The position numbers and the translations under genes are program-made. This document shows positions 16,131-27,321 of a stretch of DNA of 40,826 bases, piece by piece. Numbering within the stretch: position 1 is the stretch's first letter; the number at the start of each line of letters is the position of its first letter. Source of the stretch: Planctomycetota bacterium (GTDB taxonomy: Bacteria; Planctomycetota; Planctomycetia; Planctomycetales; Planctomycetaceae); NCBI GenBank assembly GCA_018242565.1, contig JAFEBR010000295.1, positions 1 to 40,826 on the forward strand, written 5' to 3'. Under the pieces are notes generated by a model. The model was not told the DNA's origin. It saw only the letters and a list, made by a program, of their open reading frames with translations, and did not search any database.

Positions 16131-18326
16131 TTATTTGACGCCCTGCTGGGAAACCAGCGGCGCGCTTTCAATTCCCTGGGGGGTCAGATTGCTGGCACCA
16201 TAGGCTCCCCCCTCGGTTGGTCGGGCCAGATACTGCGGCAATTTGACGGACGAGAAGAATTGAATATTGGGCTTTTGATATGGTGCGAGCGCCTGTTGCA
16301 AAGATTCCCCGTCTTTCATTTGCAGAAAATGCGGCGCCCCGCTGGTTATCGAAGTCTCCCAGAGAACTTTACCATTTTCCACGATCTTCAGGCGACTGAT
16401 GTACTCCGTGACGTTTGCCTTTTCATTCCCCAGTCGGCCGAACGAACGATAAGAAATCTCCTGGGTTTTTCCCTGCTCCGTCGTCGCCTGCAGCGTCACC
16501 TGGGCCCCATTCCCCACATTGATTCCCAACGCCGTCAGCTGAGCCGTCAGAGCCTGGTAAGCTTTCTGAATCTCGTCTTGGGCTCCCTGGGCCTGCATAT
16601 TAATCGACACGGTCGTACCGGGCTTGAGCGCCAGCAACTGGTCGGCGTTCAGTCCTGCGGCCGCCTTCAGGGCCGCCTCGTGGGGCAACCGGGCCTGGAA
16701 CAAAGCCCGTTCTTTCCGATCGTTGCTCGTCAACGCGTAATAGAAGTTCCCGCCAAATTCTCCGTAGCCATGACTGAACCCATTTCCCGCCTGGTGCTGA
16801 TACCGCCAGAGGACGACACGCAGATCCAGGTCAATCAGATTCTGTCCCGACACCAGGAGGTAACCGTTGGCCATCCAGTCGATACCGTTCGCCGCCACGG
16901 CGGTTGGGAAATAGATATCGCGGTACATTTCCCCTTTCACGAGATCCCAGACAATCAAACGCTGCGGCGAGAGAGCGGCCAGTTGCGTGCCATCGGGGCG
17001 GAACGACAATGCCGAAACAATGCCGGGGTCGCCCGGCAGTTTTCCGAGCGTATCACCCGTGAGGGCATCGAAAATCACCATTTCGTTGTTCACGGGAGCA
17101 GCGAGGTACTTGCGATTCACACTCAACGCGGCCACGCCATTGTTGCTGAGATCCACTCGATAAATGGCCTTGGCTTTCGAAACCTGGAACATGGCCAGCT
17201 TGCTGGGGAATTGCAGCGTCAGCACGTGGTCCGCATCAATGAACTGAGCCATCGTCGGAGCCGTTTTGTGGATGTTACCCGGATCCTGTGGGCTGAATCG
17301 CTTGACCAGGGTGGGGCCCTTGCTCCCCATCTTCCAGACGCCAATACCACCGGTCGTATCGCCATGCGCGAAAATCTGGTCCGCGCGGGACAGAATGTGT
17401 TCGCCGTCTGAGTCAATATCCACCGGCTTCAGATTCGATTTATACGACACCGGATCCGACGCTTTGCCGGCGGCCAGATCGACCATCTGCAGCGAGACTT
17501 TGGCCGACTTACCCGGCGTGCCGTCCCGGACGACAACACAGGCTTTTGACTGCCCGCGAGAAATCAACAGGCCATCGACGGATTCAAAAAATCCCAGTTC
17601 GGTTTTCCCTTTGCTCTTGAGAGTCGATTCCAGCAGGATCGGCTTCTTGAACAGGTTGTCCGGATTCGCGATCGCATCGGGGGTCAATTTCCACGGCCCC
17701 GTCTGTCCTACACTCAGGGTTTCGACACTAGACCAGTCGGCTTCATTAGCCACGGGTTCCGTTTCGTTGTCGTCATCATCTCCGTCATCCGAGTCCGCCG
17801 ACTTGGCACCTTTTTCGAAGGGATTGTCGTCGTCGTCACCGGCTTCTTTGAACGGGTTGTCTTCGGCTTCCTTGGCGGCGGCTTTGGCGGCGTCCTGGTC
17901 CGCCTTGCTCAGCTTGTCGAGCGCCATCTTGACCTTTTTGCCGTTCTCCGTTTCAAGAGTGACTTCGCCATCACTCAACTCGACGAACTTCGCCTTGGTT
18001 TTGTACTTGCCCGTTTTGTCCGTCCAAGTCCGCATCTTGGCACCCGACGACCCTTTGCCCGCATCGGCCTTTTCGGTCGTCAGCGGCCGCACCTTATCGG
18101 GTGGCAAGGTGGGGGTCATCGTGACGCCGTTGGACTTGAATTTGACAGTGAGCCAGCCAGTCGGAAAATACTCCACGAACTCGGCCTTGATTTTTTTTCC
18201 GGCCCACTCAACTTCGACTTTGTCACCCGGAGAGAGCTTCTTTTTCTTGCCTGACGCCTTGTCGGCGGCGAAGACAGACACACTGAGCAAAGTCAACGAC
18301 AGGACGCAACTCAGGAAAACTCTCAT
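16131..18326 (-). CDS. Secreted SHD1-domain protein with NPF motifs and a beta-propeller-like region
   Basis: The 731-residue protein starts at the ATG at 18326, with GGGAG about eight bases upstream; a longer open frame exists but lacks a ribosome site. Residues 1-20 are a clear signal peptide. An SH3-like segment spans about 30-82. An SHD1 (Sla1 homology 1) domain follows at about 99-145 (RTWTDKTGKYKTKAKFVEL, ending KLSKADQ), then an acidic linker (150-195) containing two NPF tripeptides (157-159 and 168-170). Residues 195-550 have the strand pattern of a WD40-like propeller, and the last 180 residues are a further alpha/beta region. In yeast Sla1 the SHD1 domain binds NPFxD signals, so binding between copies of this protein, or to other NPF proteins, is conceivable. 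Such proteins are common in planctomycetes and their role is unknown. A candidate promoter lies at 18410-18439. Confidence 0.85.
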   Translation of the reverse strand: MRVFLSCVLSLTLLSVSVFAADKASGKKKKLSPGDKVEVEWAGKKIKAEFVEYFPTGWLTVKFKSNGVTMTPTLPPDKVRPLTTEKADAGKGSSGAKMRTWTDKTGKYKTKAKFVELSDGEVTLETENGKKVKMALDKLSKADQDAAKAAAKEAEDNPFKEAGDDDDNPFEKGAKSADSDDGDDDDNETEPVANEADWSSVETLSVGQTGPWKLTPDAIANPDNLFKKPILLESTLKSKGKTELGFFESVDGLLISRGQSKACVVVRDGTPGKSAKVSLQMVDLAAGKASDPVSYKSNLKPVDIDSDGEHILSRADQIFAHGDTTGGIGVWKMGSKGPTLVKRFSPQDPGNIHKTAPTMAQFIDADHVLTLQFPSKLAMFQVSKAKAIYRVDLSNNGVAALSVNRKYLAAPVNNEMVIFDALTGDTLGKLPGDPGIVSALSFRPDGTQLAALSPQRLIVWDLVKGEMYRDIYFPTAVAANGIDWMANGYLLVSGQNLIDLDLRVVLWRYQHQAGNGFSHGYGEFGGNFYYALTSNDRKERALFQARLPHEAALKAAAGLNADQLLALKPGTTVSINMQAQGAQDEIQKAYQALTAQLTALGINVGNGAQVTLQATTEQGKTQEISYRSFGRLGNEKANVTEYISRLKIVENGKVLWETSITSGAPHFLQMKDGESLQQALAPYQKPNIQFFSSVKLPQYLARPTEGGAYGASNLTPQGIESAPLVSQQGVK

Positions 18327-18409
18327 GCCAGTACTCCCGGAACAGTTCCCGTGACAAATGAAGGAATGGACTGCGAATGCAGACAAACAAGACGATCGAA
18401 AGAGCGTCC

Positions 18410-18439
18410 ATCTTAGCCACGCCGTTCGATAATTTTCAA
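18410..18439 (-). promoter_or_regulatory. Candidate promoter of the SHD1 gene
   Basis: On the minus strand TTGAAA (18439-18434) and TAAGAT (18415-18410) are separated by 18 bases and match the -35 and -10 consensus at 5/6 and 4/6. The leader to the ATG at 18326 would be about 75-80 bases. Confidence 0.38.
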
Positions 18440-18912
18440 CCAAAATGTCAGAGGCTGCCCGGGCCCGGATTCTCCTGCAGTTGACACACCCAGTCGCGGA
18501 AAGCTCACACAACCCAATCTCGTTGAATTGCACGATTTATTCCGAAGAAAACACACGAAATCGCGAGACTGCCCTCGGATCCATGTCCCCACAGTTTTGA
18601 GACACAGGTCAGAGGATCCACGGCACAGCCAGGAACGGCACAGACTCACCCGCGCAAACAATCAGTGCACATCCTGCCCGATCTCGTGCGGTGGCTGACA
18701 CGATTCCGTCTGTCGGGCACAGCAAGTTGTGTGGAGCGCCCCATGACAGTTCGTGCCACCCACAATCAAAACAGAGCTCCAGAGCCCCTCTCACCAGTGC
18801 AGGCTAAATTCGCCACAGAGATCCAGAATCACACCTGCGCACGCACACGAACACCGGGATTTCCCCGATTCTTTTTCGAGCGAGTCGTGCCAAAATGGCG
18901 ACGCAACGAATG

Positions 18913-19017
18913 GCCTGCGCCGATCTGCAACAATCGGTCGCAGGCTCTAAGGCAGCCCCTCATTCGACGTCGCAGGTCGGCCCACTTGTGATTCGCTTGA
19001 GGGGCTGCATCGTTTTT
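18913..19017 (+). other. Two tandem hairpins followed by a T run: candidate small RNA 3' end
   Basis: The first hairpin pairs 18914-18924 with 18933-18944 (11 pairs, one bulged T). The second pairs 18952-18962 with 18998-19008 (11 perfect pairs, 35-base loop) and is followed by TTTTT at 19013-19017. On the plus strand this has the form of an intrinsic terminator at the end of a structured RNA. No plus-strand protein gene precedes it, and I could not find a convincing promoter upstream. Confidence 0.4.
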
Positions 19018-19071
19018 ACCCCCCCCACCAGCACGGCGACAAGTATTTTGCCACACAGAAAAGATTCGGCT

Positions 19072-19116
19072 TTAACGACCGAATTTGAGGCCCCAACCGG
19101 TCCAAAGGGTCGTTAA
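19072..19116. repeat. Inverted repeat, nine-base arms
   Basis: TTAACGACC at 19072-19080 is repeated inverted at 19108-19116 with 27 bases between. It lies downstream of the minus-strand secreted-protein gene ending at 19272 and could be a 3' stem or an operator. Nothing more can be said. Confidence 0.4.
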
Positions 19117-19271
19117 CCCGAAGAGGCCACGCTGCGGCCATGCGATGCCGCCCGCTGACGCAATCCACCCAAAAGTCGCGAGCACACGTCGGCTGAGTCA
19201 CGATTCCCGTTCAGACCGAGCACACACACGTCACGACCAATTATAGACACACGCCCAGCGCGGCCGAATCG

Positions 19272-20117
19272 CTACTCTTCCGAATCGGGCGTTTTCAGGA
19301 ATTCGCTGAGTGAAAAAATTTCCAGTACGGGAAGTTCTGTGTCGCCCACGGTTTGCGAGCCGGTGACCCGCAAGGTCTCTTTCACGGGCACTTTGGCCCC
19401 TGCTTTCACTCCGGCCGTTTTGGCCAGCAGCACCGCCTGAACCCGCTTCAGTCGAATGGGCTCGATTGTCTTTCCGGAACTATTCACCCGCTTGGGCTCC
19501 TTGTGCTGCTCATCGACCAGAATAACCATCTGGTTCGCATCCACCACGCGAACCACCCTGATGGGATGGCCCAGCCGCAACACCAACCCCGGCTTGAGAA
19601 TTCGCTCTTCACCGGCGGGAGGCACCGCCTCAAACGGCACCACATAACCGACATCGTGCATTAACGACTTGATGGCCATCAACTGAGTGGCCGCTTCTCC
19701 CGCAGCGGTTTCAGCCGCCAGAGCCAATTCTTCCTGGAATCCCTCTTTCCCCGGCTGGTAGCCTCGCCGGGTTCCAGCTGCCTTACCCTTGGCTTTCAGT
19801 TTTTCAAATTGGGCCCAATGCGCCTTGATCGCCGCTAGCCGCACCTTATCGGAAGTCGCAAAGAACTCCTTGATGTCTTCGGGCGCGGTGTCTTTCACCT
19901 GGGCGGGAACAAATCCCTCCGGTAAACCCGTTTCCACATCGCCTGCCGCCGGGTGGGCCGGTTCTTCGGCTTGCGGCCCTGCTGCCGGTTTGTCGTCCGC
20001 GGCCTTGGCTTCCACCTTCTCAGATTGCGGCCCCTGCGCCCAGACCGCTGGCGATCGGCTGCCCCCCAGCACCAGACAACAGACGCACAGCGTTCGGAAA
20101 ATCCCAGACGTCGACAT
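19272..20117 (-). CDS. Secreted protein of unknown function
   Basis: The 281-residue product begins with a signal peptide (about 1-27, ending AVWAQ) and continues with an Ala/Pro/Glu-rich linker to about residue 65. A helical middle section with many Lys and Ala (about 70-145) follows. The C-terminal half is rich in beta strands (LRLGHPIRVVRVVDANQMVILVD). The ATG at 20117 is chosen because AAGGTG lies six bases upstream; an in-frame GTG three codons earlier overlaps that ribosome site. I do not recognise a family. The strand-rich end and export suggest an envelope protein. Its neighbours are a TPR protein upstream and the hairpin-bearing gap downstream. Confidence 0.75.
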   Translation of the reverse strand: MSTSGIFRTLCVCCLVLGGSRSPAVWAQGPQSEKVEAKAADDKPAAGPQAEEPAHPAAGDVETGLPEGFVPAQVKDTAPEDIKEFFATSDKVRLAAIKAHWAQFEKLKAKGKAAGTRRGYQPGKEGFQEELALAAETAAGEAATQLMAIKSLMHDVGYVVPFEAVPPAGEERILKPGLVLRLGHPIRVVRVVDANQMVILVDEQHKEPKRVNSSGKTIEPIRLKRVQAVLLAKTAGVKAGAKVPVKETLRVTGSQTVGDTELPVLEIFSLSEFLKTPDSEE

Positions 20118-20331
20118 AAGAATCACCTTTGCAGGCTCAAGTTCGCCGAGTGAAGCTCGATTGAGACTCTTCCCGGATCATACCACAATTCGCAGGGCTG
20201 AACTGCCGAAATTGCCGTGATGACAAATTCCAGACGGCCCCCAGACCAGTGCCCCGTCGGCAAGGGCGGACTTGTTTCCTCGCGCGCGAGATGGACAACC
20301 GTGTGCTGGCCTGGAGCCACGGTCGCACCCT

Positions 20332-21189
20332 TCAACCACCGGCCTGTTCAATGACCGCATCCCGGAATGGTTGGTGCTGTTCATACTGTGCCAGACGCTC
20401 CCGAGCGGCGGCGATGCGGTCGGGGTCATTCTGGATCAACTGCAGTGCCTGCTGCTGTCGGTCGACGGCGGTCTCGTAGTCCTGACATTCCGCACAGGCC
20501 GCCGCCAGTGTTTCCAACGCGATGCGATCCTTCCAATTCGTGAGTTCACAAGCACGTGTTGCCAGTTCCACGGCCCGGGGCCCATCACGCAGGCTCTCTT
20601 CCGGACAAGTCGCCAGCACCCATGCCAGCCCTCCCAGCGGAGCATCATGATCGGGCAGCAACTTCATCGCCGCCTCATAATCTGCCACAGCCAGTTCGTA
20701 GTCATGAAGTTGTCGATACACGAACGCCCGATTATTGAGGAAGAATGCGTTTTCGGGTTGCAGGCGCAGGGCCTCCGCCAAGTCGGCCAGAGCCCAATCA
20801 TAATTCTGACGCCGAGAATGAATCGTGGCCCGCGCAAACAAGGCCCGCGAATGTTCGGGATCAAGGCGAATGGCGTCTGAAAAATCATCGAACGCCTTTT
20901 TCCATTCTGAGCGCGAGAAAAAGATCCCGCCTCGATAGTAATAACCGTCCGCCTGCTCGGGATTCAGCCGAATCGCCGCCGAAAACCGGGCAAACGCCTC
21001 GTCAAAATCATCCTCAGCCAAAGCCTCCAGTCCCCGGGCAAATTCCGTGTCGGCCGGACTCACGAGCGGGCCCGGTTGTATTGGGCCGATCGGCGTCGGC
21101 GGTCGGCTCGTTTGCCAGACGAACATCAACACCCCGCCCACAACCAGCAGCACGATTGCAACCGGCACGTTGCGCTTCAGACCAATCAT
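20332..21189 (-). CDS. Membrane-anchored TPR protein
   Basis: The 285-residue protein has one N-terminal membrane helix (about 8-25) and a short Pro-rich spacer. Four to five TPR units follow between about 50 and 270; several are textbook repeats, such as the one with DGYYYRGGIFFSR. With an uncleaved anchor the TPR part would face the periplasm. A GGGGGC stretch just before the ATG at 21189 acts as ribosome site. TPR units bind other proteins, but no partner is suggested by the neighbours. It is read away from the receiver-domain gene across a 270-base gap. Confidence 0.85.
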   Translation of the reverse strand: MIGLKRNVPVAIVLLVVGGVLMFVWQTSRPPTPIGPIQPGPLVSPADTEFARGLEALAEDDFDEAFARFSAAIRLNPEQADGYYYRGGIFFSRSEWKKAFDDFSDAIRLDPEHSRALFARATIHSRRQNYDWALADLAEALRLQPENAFFLNNRAFVYRQLHDYELAVADYEAAMKLLPDHDAPLGGLAWVLATCPEESLRDGPRAVELATRACELTNWKDRIALETLAAACAECQDYETAVDRQQQALQLIQNDPDRIAAARERLAQYEQHQPFRDAVIEQAGG

Positions 21190-21382
21190 GAACTGCCCCC
21201 GCTTCTGTGAGCCACCTGGAACGCCAGGCCCCGCTGACGCAGACTAAAAACAACGCTGTACCACCGCTCGACTTTCTGCGTGGATTATCGTGCTTTCCCG
21301 AAATTGTGTCGATGCCGGTTTCCTTTTGACCACGTGGCAGAAGATGGGGTTTTGAGCCGATTATTTACGCCACGGATTCCTT

Positions 21383-21411
21383 TTGACACATTCTTGCCAA
21401 ACCGTTATTCT
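21383..21411 (+). promoter_or_regulatory. Promoter of the receiver-domain and dehydrogenase genes
   Basis: TTGACA (21383-21388, perfect -35) and TATTCT (21406-21411, 4/6 match to -10) are separated by exactly 17 bases. An initiation point near 21418 leaves a leader of about 40 bases to the GTG at 21460. The 11-mer TTCCTTTTGAC occurs at 21320-21330 and again at 21377-21387, overlapping the -35, so a direct-repeat binding site is possible. Confidence 0.6.
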
Positions 21412-21459
21412 TCGCCGCCCAATGGGGGGCAGGAGTGCCAGACAGGGAAGGATGGCAGC

Positions 21460-21816
21460 GTGTCAAAACAAGAGTTCGTGCTCGTCGTTGACGAGATTTC
21501 TGATACGGCAGATGTATTGCAGGCGGTCCTCGAACCTCGCGGGGTCGCCGTCAATCGGGTTCGACAACTCGACGCGAAATCCGCGGCGAACACCGCTGCC
21601 CAGCCGCGCGTGATGGTGGTGGATGCCGACAACCTGCGCGGAGCAGAGTCTGCGTCCAGTCCGGCCTGGCACAATGTCCCGCAGATCATCATTGGCAAGA
21701 TTCAGTTTGCCCCGTCGGCTGCCGACGACGAGCAGCAGGCGACTCCGCCGCGGCGCTTTCTGCAGAAGCCTTTTCAATTCGCGGAACTGATGCAGGTGAT
21801 CGAATCGCTAATCTGA
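21460..21816 (+). CDS. Stand-alone degenerate response-regulator receiver protein
   Basis: The 118-residue product resembles a receiver domain without an output domain. The first strand ends in VVDE (Asp11-Glu12, the acidic pair), the third in VMVVDADN (Asp55 at the phospho-acceptor position), and QKPF (Lys103-Pro104) matches the conserved lysine. The Thr/Ser expected after the fourth strand is not evident (IIIGKIQF), so signalling may be altered. The frame is open back to 21280, but a good promoter lies inside that region and GGGAAGGA stands eight bases before the GTG at 21460, so GTG is chosen. Its stop overlaps the start of the dehydrogenase gene, implying co-translation. No histidine kinase is nearby. 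Confidence 0.75.
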   Translation: MSKQEFVLVVDEISDTADVLQAVLEPRGVAVNRVRQLDAKSAANTAAQPRVMVVDADNLRGAESASSPAWHNVPQIIIGKIQFAPSAADDEQQATPPRRFLQKPFQFAELMQVIESLI

Positions 21817-22880
21817 ATGTCTCGATCGCGGCTCTCCGGCAATTCGCCGTCGAGGCCCTGTGTGCCGTCCGACTGCCTCGCGCTCAGGCACTCATCACCG
21901 CGGAAGCACTGACCACGGCGGATGCCATGGGGGTCTTCACCCACGGCACGAAATTGCTGATTGGCTACCTGAAAAAGCTGCAGGGGGGAGGCTATCGTGC
22001 CGCGGCCCTGCCGGTGATTGAACGCGAGGGCCCGGGCTGGGCCGTTGTGGATGGACAATCGGCACTCGGCCAGGTGGGCTGTGAATTCTCAATGCGGCTG
22101 GCGATCCAGAAAGCACAGCAGGTGGGCATGGCGTATGTCGGCCTGCGCAACACCGGACACATCGGTGCCGCCGGCTACTATGCCGTGCTGGCCGCCCGGG
22201 CCGGTTTGATTGGAATCGTCGCCGGCAACGACAAGCCCAGCGTCGCAGCGCCCGGATCACGCGGCCCCGTCCTGGGGAGTAATCCACTGGCTTACGGCAT
22301 TCCGGTCGGCGATGGCGATCCCATTCTCCTCGATATTGCCACCGCCGCCGTCGCAGGAGGCAAGGTCTATGCCGCACATCAGCGCGGGGAACCGATTCCC
22401 CCGACCTGGCTGATCGATCTGACCGGCCAGCCCACAACCGACGGCTCGCTCTATCCCGACCACGCTTCGCTGGCCCCCATGGCCGGCCACAAAGGCTATG
22501 GGTTCGGACTGCTCTGCGAGATTCTTTCCGGCGTGCTGCCGGGGGGCAAGTTGACCTGGGAGGTCGGCAGCTGGATGTTCGATCCTCCGTCGGCCCCTTC
22601 ATTGCACAACGCCGCGTTTGTGGCGCTCGACGTGGGCCTTGTGGCACCGCGTACCGAGTACAACCAGAGAATCCGCAAACTGATCGATGAGATTCATGCG
22701 GCACCGACGGCCGACGGAATTGACCGCGTGCTGGTTCCCGGTGAACGCGAATGGAATCAATTCCATCGCGCTCAGAATTCAGGCATCGACCTGCCCGCCG
22801 ACGTCGTCGAAAAACTGAAACTGTGCTCGGCGCTGAGCGGGGTCGTTCCCACCTGGCTGCCCGCCGAGACTGCCGGTTAA
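21813..22880 (+). CDS. Malate/L-lactate dehydrogenase-family (Ldh2/YlbC-type) oxidoreductase, likely CTG start
   Basis: The 355-residue product belongs to the NAD(P)-dependent Ldh2/MdhB group, which reduces 2-oxoacids such as pyruvate, oxaloacetate or ureidoglycolate-type substrates. Signatures include FTHG near residue 43 (usually DSHG), NTGHIGAAGYY (usually SNHFG-like), a GSNPLAYGIP segment and MAGHKGYGFGLLCEIL. The first in-frame ATG (21927) would remove about 38 conserved residues; translation from CTG at 21813 gives NVSIAALRQFAVEAL, which fits the family N-terminus. The CTG overlaps the TGA of the preceding gene as CTGA, and AGGTGA lies about 14 bases upstream. The ATG at 21817 is in a different frame that stops early. 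So the start is probably a rare CTG by coupling; a sequencing error is the alternative. Confidence 0.83.
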   Translation: MNVSIAALRQFAVEALCAVRLPRAQALITAEALTTADAMGVFTHGTKLLIGYLKKLQGGGYRAAALPVIEREGPGWAVVDGQSALGQVGCEFSMRLAIQKAQQVGMAYVGLRNTGHIGAAGYYAVLAARAGLIGIVAGNDKPSVAAPGSRGPVLGSNPLAYGIPVGDGDPILLDIATAAVAGGKVYAAHQRGEPIPPTWLIDLTGQPTTDGSLYPDHASLAPMAGHKGYGFGLLCEILSGVLPGGKLTWEVGSWMFDPPSAPSLHNAAFVALDVGLVAPRTEYNQRIRKLIDEIHAAPTADGIDRVLVPGEREWNQFHRAQNSGIDLPADVVEKLKLCSALSGVVPTWLPAETAG

Positions 22881-22902
22881 GCCGCCCGCTCGAACCCAGC
22901 CC

Positions 22903-25515
<2,613 letters not shown>

Positions 25516-25719
25516 GGAGGGCCTGAGACAGAGAGAGACTCGATGAATAAGAGTACACGTAAATTACTCATTCTCGTGCCGAACACAAGCGACGGCCCCG
25601 GCTACTTCCCACGCGCGCCCCGCCAAATTCACGCGGTGGAAGCGGACCTGGCACGAAATCACCGCTCACGACTGACCGTCCAACCGGACGAACCAAATCA
25701 GGCCAGGCCGACGCTGCGT

Positions 25720-25765
25720 AAAAAACGACACACCCGCTGTGTCGCAGCAGGCGACTCAGCGGGTG
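25720..25765 (-). terminator. Intrinsic terminator of the ALDH/ligase operon
   Basis: On the minus strand, 36 bases after the stop at 25802, CAGCGGGTG-type arms (25731-25739 with 25757-25765) and inner arms (25741-25745 with 25751-25755) form a near-perfect stem with one T-T mismatch and a five-base loop. Six Us follow (A run at 25720-25725 on the plus strand). This is a classical intrinsic terminator. Confidence 0.85.
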
Positions 25766-25801
25766 CGGCCAGGATCGTCACGACGTTCAACCGACGCCAG
25801 A

Positions 25802-27238
25802 TCAGTGCGCCGGCGGGGGGCTGGTTTGGAACGACCGATTGCGGAACAGAAAGTCGATAATGTTCCCTTCGTGCGGTTGCAGCCAGTTGAGAGCCAGCGT
25901 TTTTACAGGGCCAATGTTCAACCGATCGATGTGCGTGGCGTCCAACAGTTGCTGCGAAAACTTCGGATTGTTGGTAATCGCCGTGCACACCAGCGTCTGC
26001 CCGATCGAGCTGAGCATCTTCTCCTGCGGGCAATCGACGACCGCCGTAAACGGGAACATGTATTCCGAGTTGGCCAGAGTTGGCTCGGGACTCGTGCAAT
26101 GCACAATCGTGGGGCGCAGGTAATCGCAGCGTTCTCGTTTCTCGAGACGCGGTCCATTGCGATACTTCGCCGTGACTTCGGTGACACCTTCCTGCTGGCA
26201 ACCTTCGTCGATTTGCGCCGACACGGCGTCGGCTTGTCCAGGGACGGTGAACGGGGCCAGTGCCGCCTTGGGATCAGTGCTGGGCAGTGGACCGATCGGC
26301 CCGAGGCGCTGGGCCAATGCATCGGCAATCTCGGCTCCATGTCGCGAGACCCAGATGCCCGAACAGTTAATACATCCGCGACCACTGTTGAGCACGATGC
26401 TGTCGGCCATCAGGTCGAGATAATCTCGCCAGTTGTCGACCACATCGTCGCCCAGCAGAATCTTGCTGAAGCCGGGGCCATGCACCTGGACCTTGGGATT
26501 TCCCTGGTACTTCTCAATGGTTTGCAGGCCGCCGAAAATCATGGTGCGGTCACACGTTTCCATAACCGCGGCCCCGACGTCGTGTCCACCCGGATAGATG
26601 GCAATGGCTTCACGCGGCACACCGGCCTGGCAGAAAGCCTCGGCCATGCGGAAGGGTGTCCAGATTTCCTGCGAGCCGGGCTTGATCACCAGCCCGATCT
26701 GTAACGGAATGACCGGCATCCACAGCGTGTGCACGCCTGGTGAGTTCGAAGGCAAAACCATCCCCAGGACGGGGCTGTTCGCCTGGTAACTCAGCATGAC
26801 ACCGCGGTCTTCAGTCCCATAGCCGCGAGTGAAGATGTCGAGCGGCAGGCCGCGTGTCAGCGCGTCGAGAATCTCTCGCATGTGCGTAAGCACGAAGTAG
26901 TTCTTCTTCATGTTCGCCGCACACATGTGTTCCGGCAAACCGGTGGTCGCCGACTGCATCTTGCAGAATTCTGCCGGACTCTGCGTTCCGGTCCCCAGCG
27001 GCAGCGTGGCGTTCAGGTAGAGATCGCCCGCCTTGGCCGCCATCCCGATCAGTTGATCGATCGGAATCTGTCGCAGGGCATCACGAGCCCGTGCCGCGTG
27101 CCGCCGGTCCATTTTCAACATGCCGCCGTTGGCCTGATGAACCTTGGCGAGCACTTCACCCGTTTCGAAATGGACGACCTCAGTCTTTTCGAGGCTTTCG
27201 TAGGGTTTGCCCCAACGGATGACAGGGATCTCTAACAC
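25802..27238 (-). CDS. Aldehyde-dehydrogenase-superfamily protein, possible acyl reductase
   Basis: The 478-residue protein has the ALDH fold: a nucleotide-binding part with NSPVLGMVLPSNSPGVHT and VIKPGSQE (about 155-190), and the catalytic loop NSGRGCINCSG with Cys289 as the likely thiol nucleophile and Cys292 close by. It differs enough from ordinary aldehyde dehydrogenases that a LuxC-like or CoA-acylating role is possible. The frame is open 51 codons further upstream, but GTG at 27238 has GGAG six bases before it and starts a protein of normal length, so it is chosen. The gene directly upstream encodes a LuxE/phenylacetate-CoA-ligase-like adenylating protein (83-base gap), and a strong terminator follows. 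The pair suggests conversion of a carboxylic acid to an aldehyde; that is inference. Confidence 0.82.
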   Translation of the reverse strand: MLEIPVIRWGKPYESLEKTEVVHFETGEVLAKVHQANGGMLKMDRRHAARARDALRQIPIDQLIGMAAKAGDLYLNATLPLGTGTQSPAEFCKMQSATTGLPEHMCAANMKKNYFVLTHMREILDALTRGLPLDIFTRGYGTEDRGVMLSYQANSPVLGMVLPSNSPGVHTLWMPVIPLQIGLVIKPGSQEIWTPFRMAEAFCQAGVPREAIAIYPGGHDVGAAVMETCDRTMIFGGLQTIEKYQGNPKVQVHGPGFSKILLGDDVVDNWRDYLDLMADSIVLNSGRGCINCSGIWVSRHGAEIADALAQRLGPIGPLPSTDPKAALAPFTVPGQADAVSAQIDEGCQQEGVTEVTAKYRNGPRLEKRERCDYLRPTIVHCTSPEPTLANSEYMFPFTAVVDCPQEKMLSSIGQTLVCTAITNNPKFSQQLLDATHIDRLNIGPVKTLALNWLQPHEGNIIDFLFRNRSFQTSPPPAH

Positions 27239-27321
27239 GGCAGACTCCAATCCAGAGCTGGCGCAGCCAGCTTTCAGAAAAGCATCGCCGAGATATTCCG
27301 GCGACGAACCGACAACACGGA

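Larger units (their letters stand above)
18327..19271. other. 945-base gap without a convincing gene
   Basis: Several short open frames cross this stretch, but none has a ribosome site, a plausible composition or a recognisable motif. The part next to 18326 carries a candidate promoter for the SHD1 gene. Bases 18913-19017 form two consecutive hairpins followed by five Ts, and 19072-19116 is an inverted repeat. The gap may therefore hold a small RNA or regulatory elements. I see no insertion-sequence remnant. Confidence 0.6.

Noticed and set aside
16260-18354. Two long plus-strand frames opposite the SHD1 gene
   Set aside because: The minus strand carries the signal peptide, SHD1 domain and ribosome site. 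The plus-strand frames are complementary shadows.
20279-20290. Perfect palindrome CTCGCGCGCGAG
   Set aside because: It lies between two minus-strand genes in GC-rich sequence, is only 12 bases long and has no loop or T run. Chance is a sufficient explanation.
21280-21459. N-terminal extension of the receiver protein from ATG 21280
   Set aside because: A perfect -35 with a -10 lies inside it at 21383-21411, the extension has no domain character, and the GTG at 21460 has a strong ribosome site.
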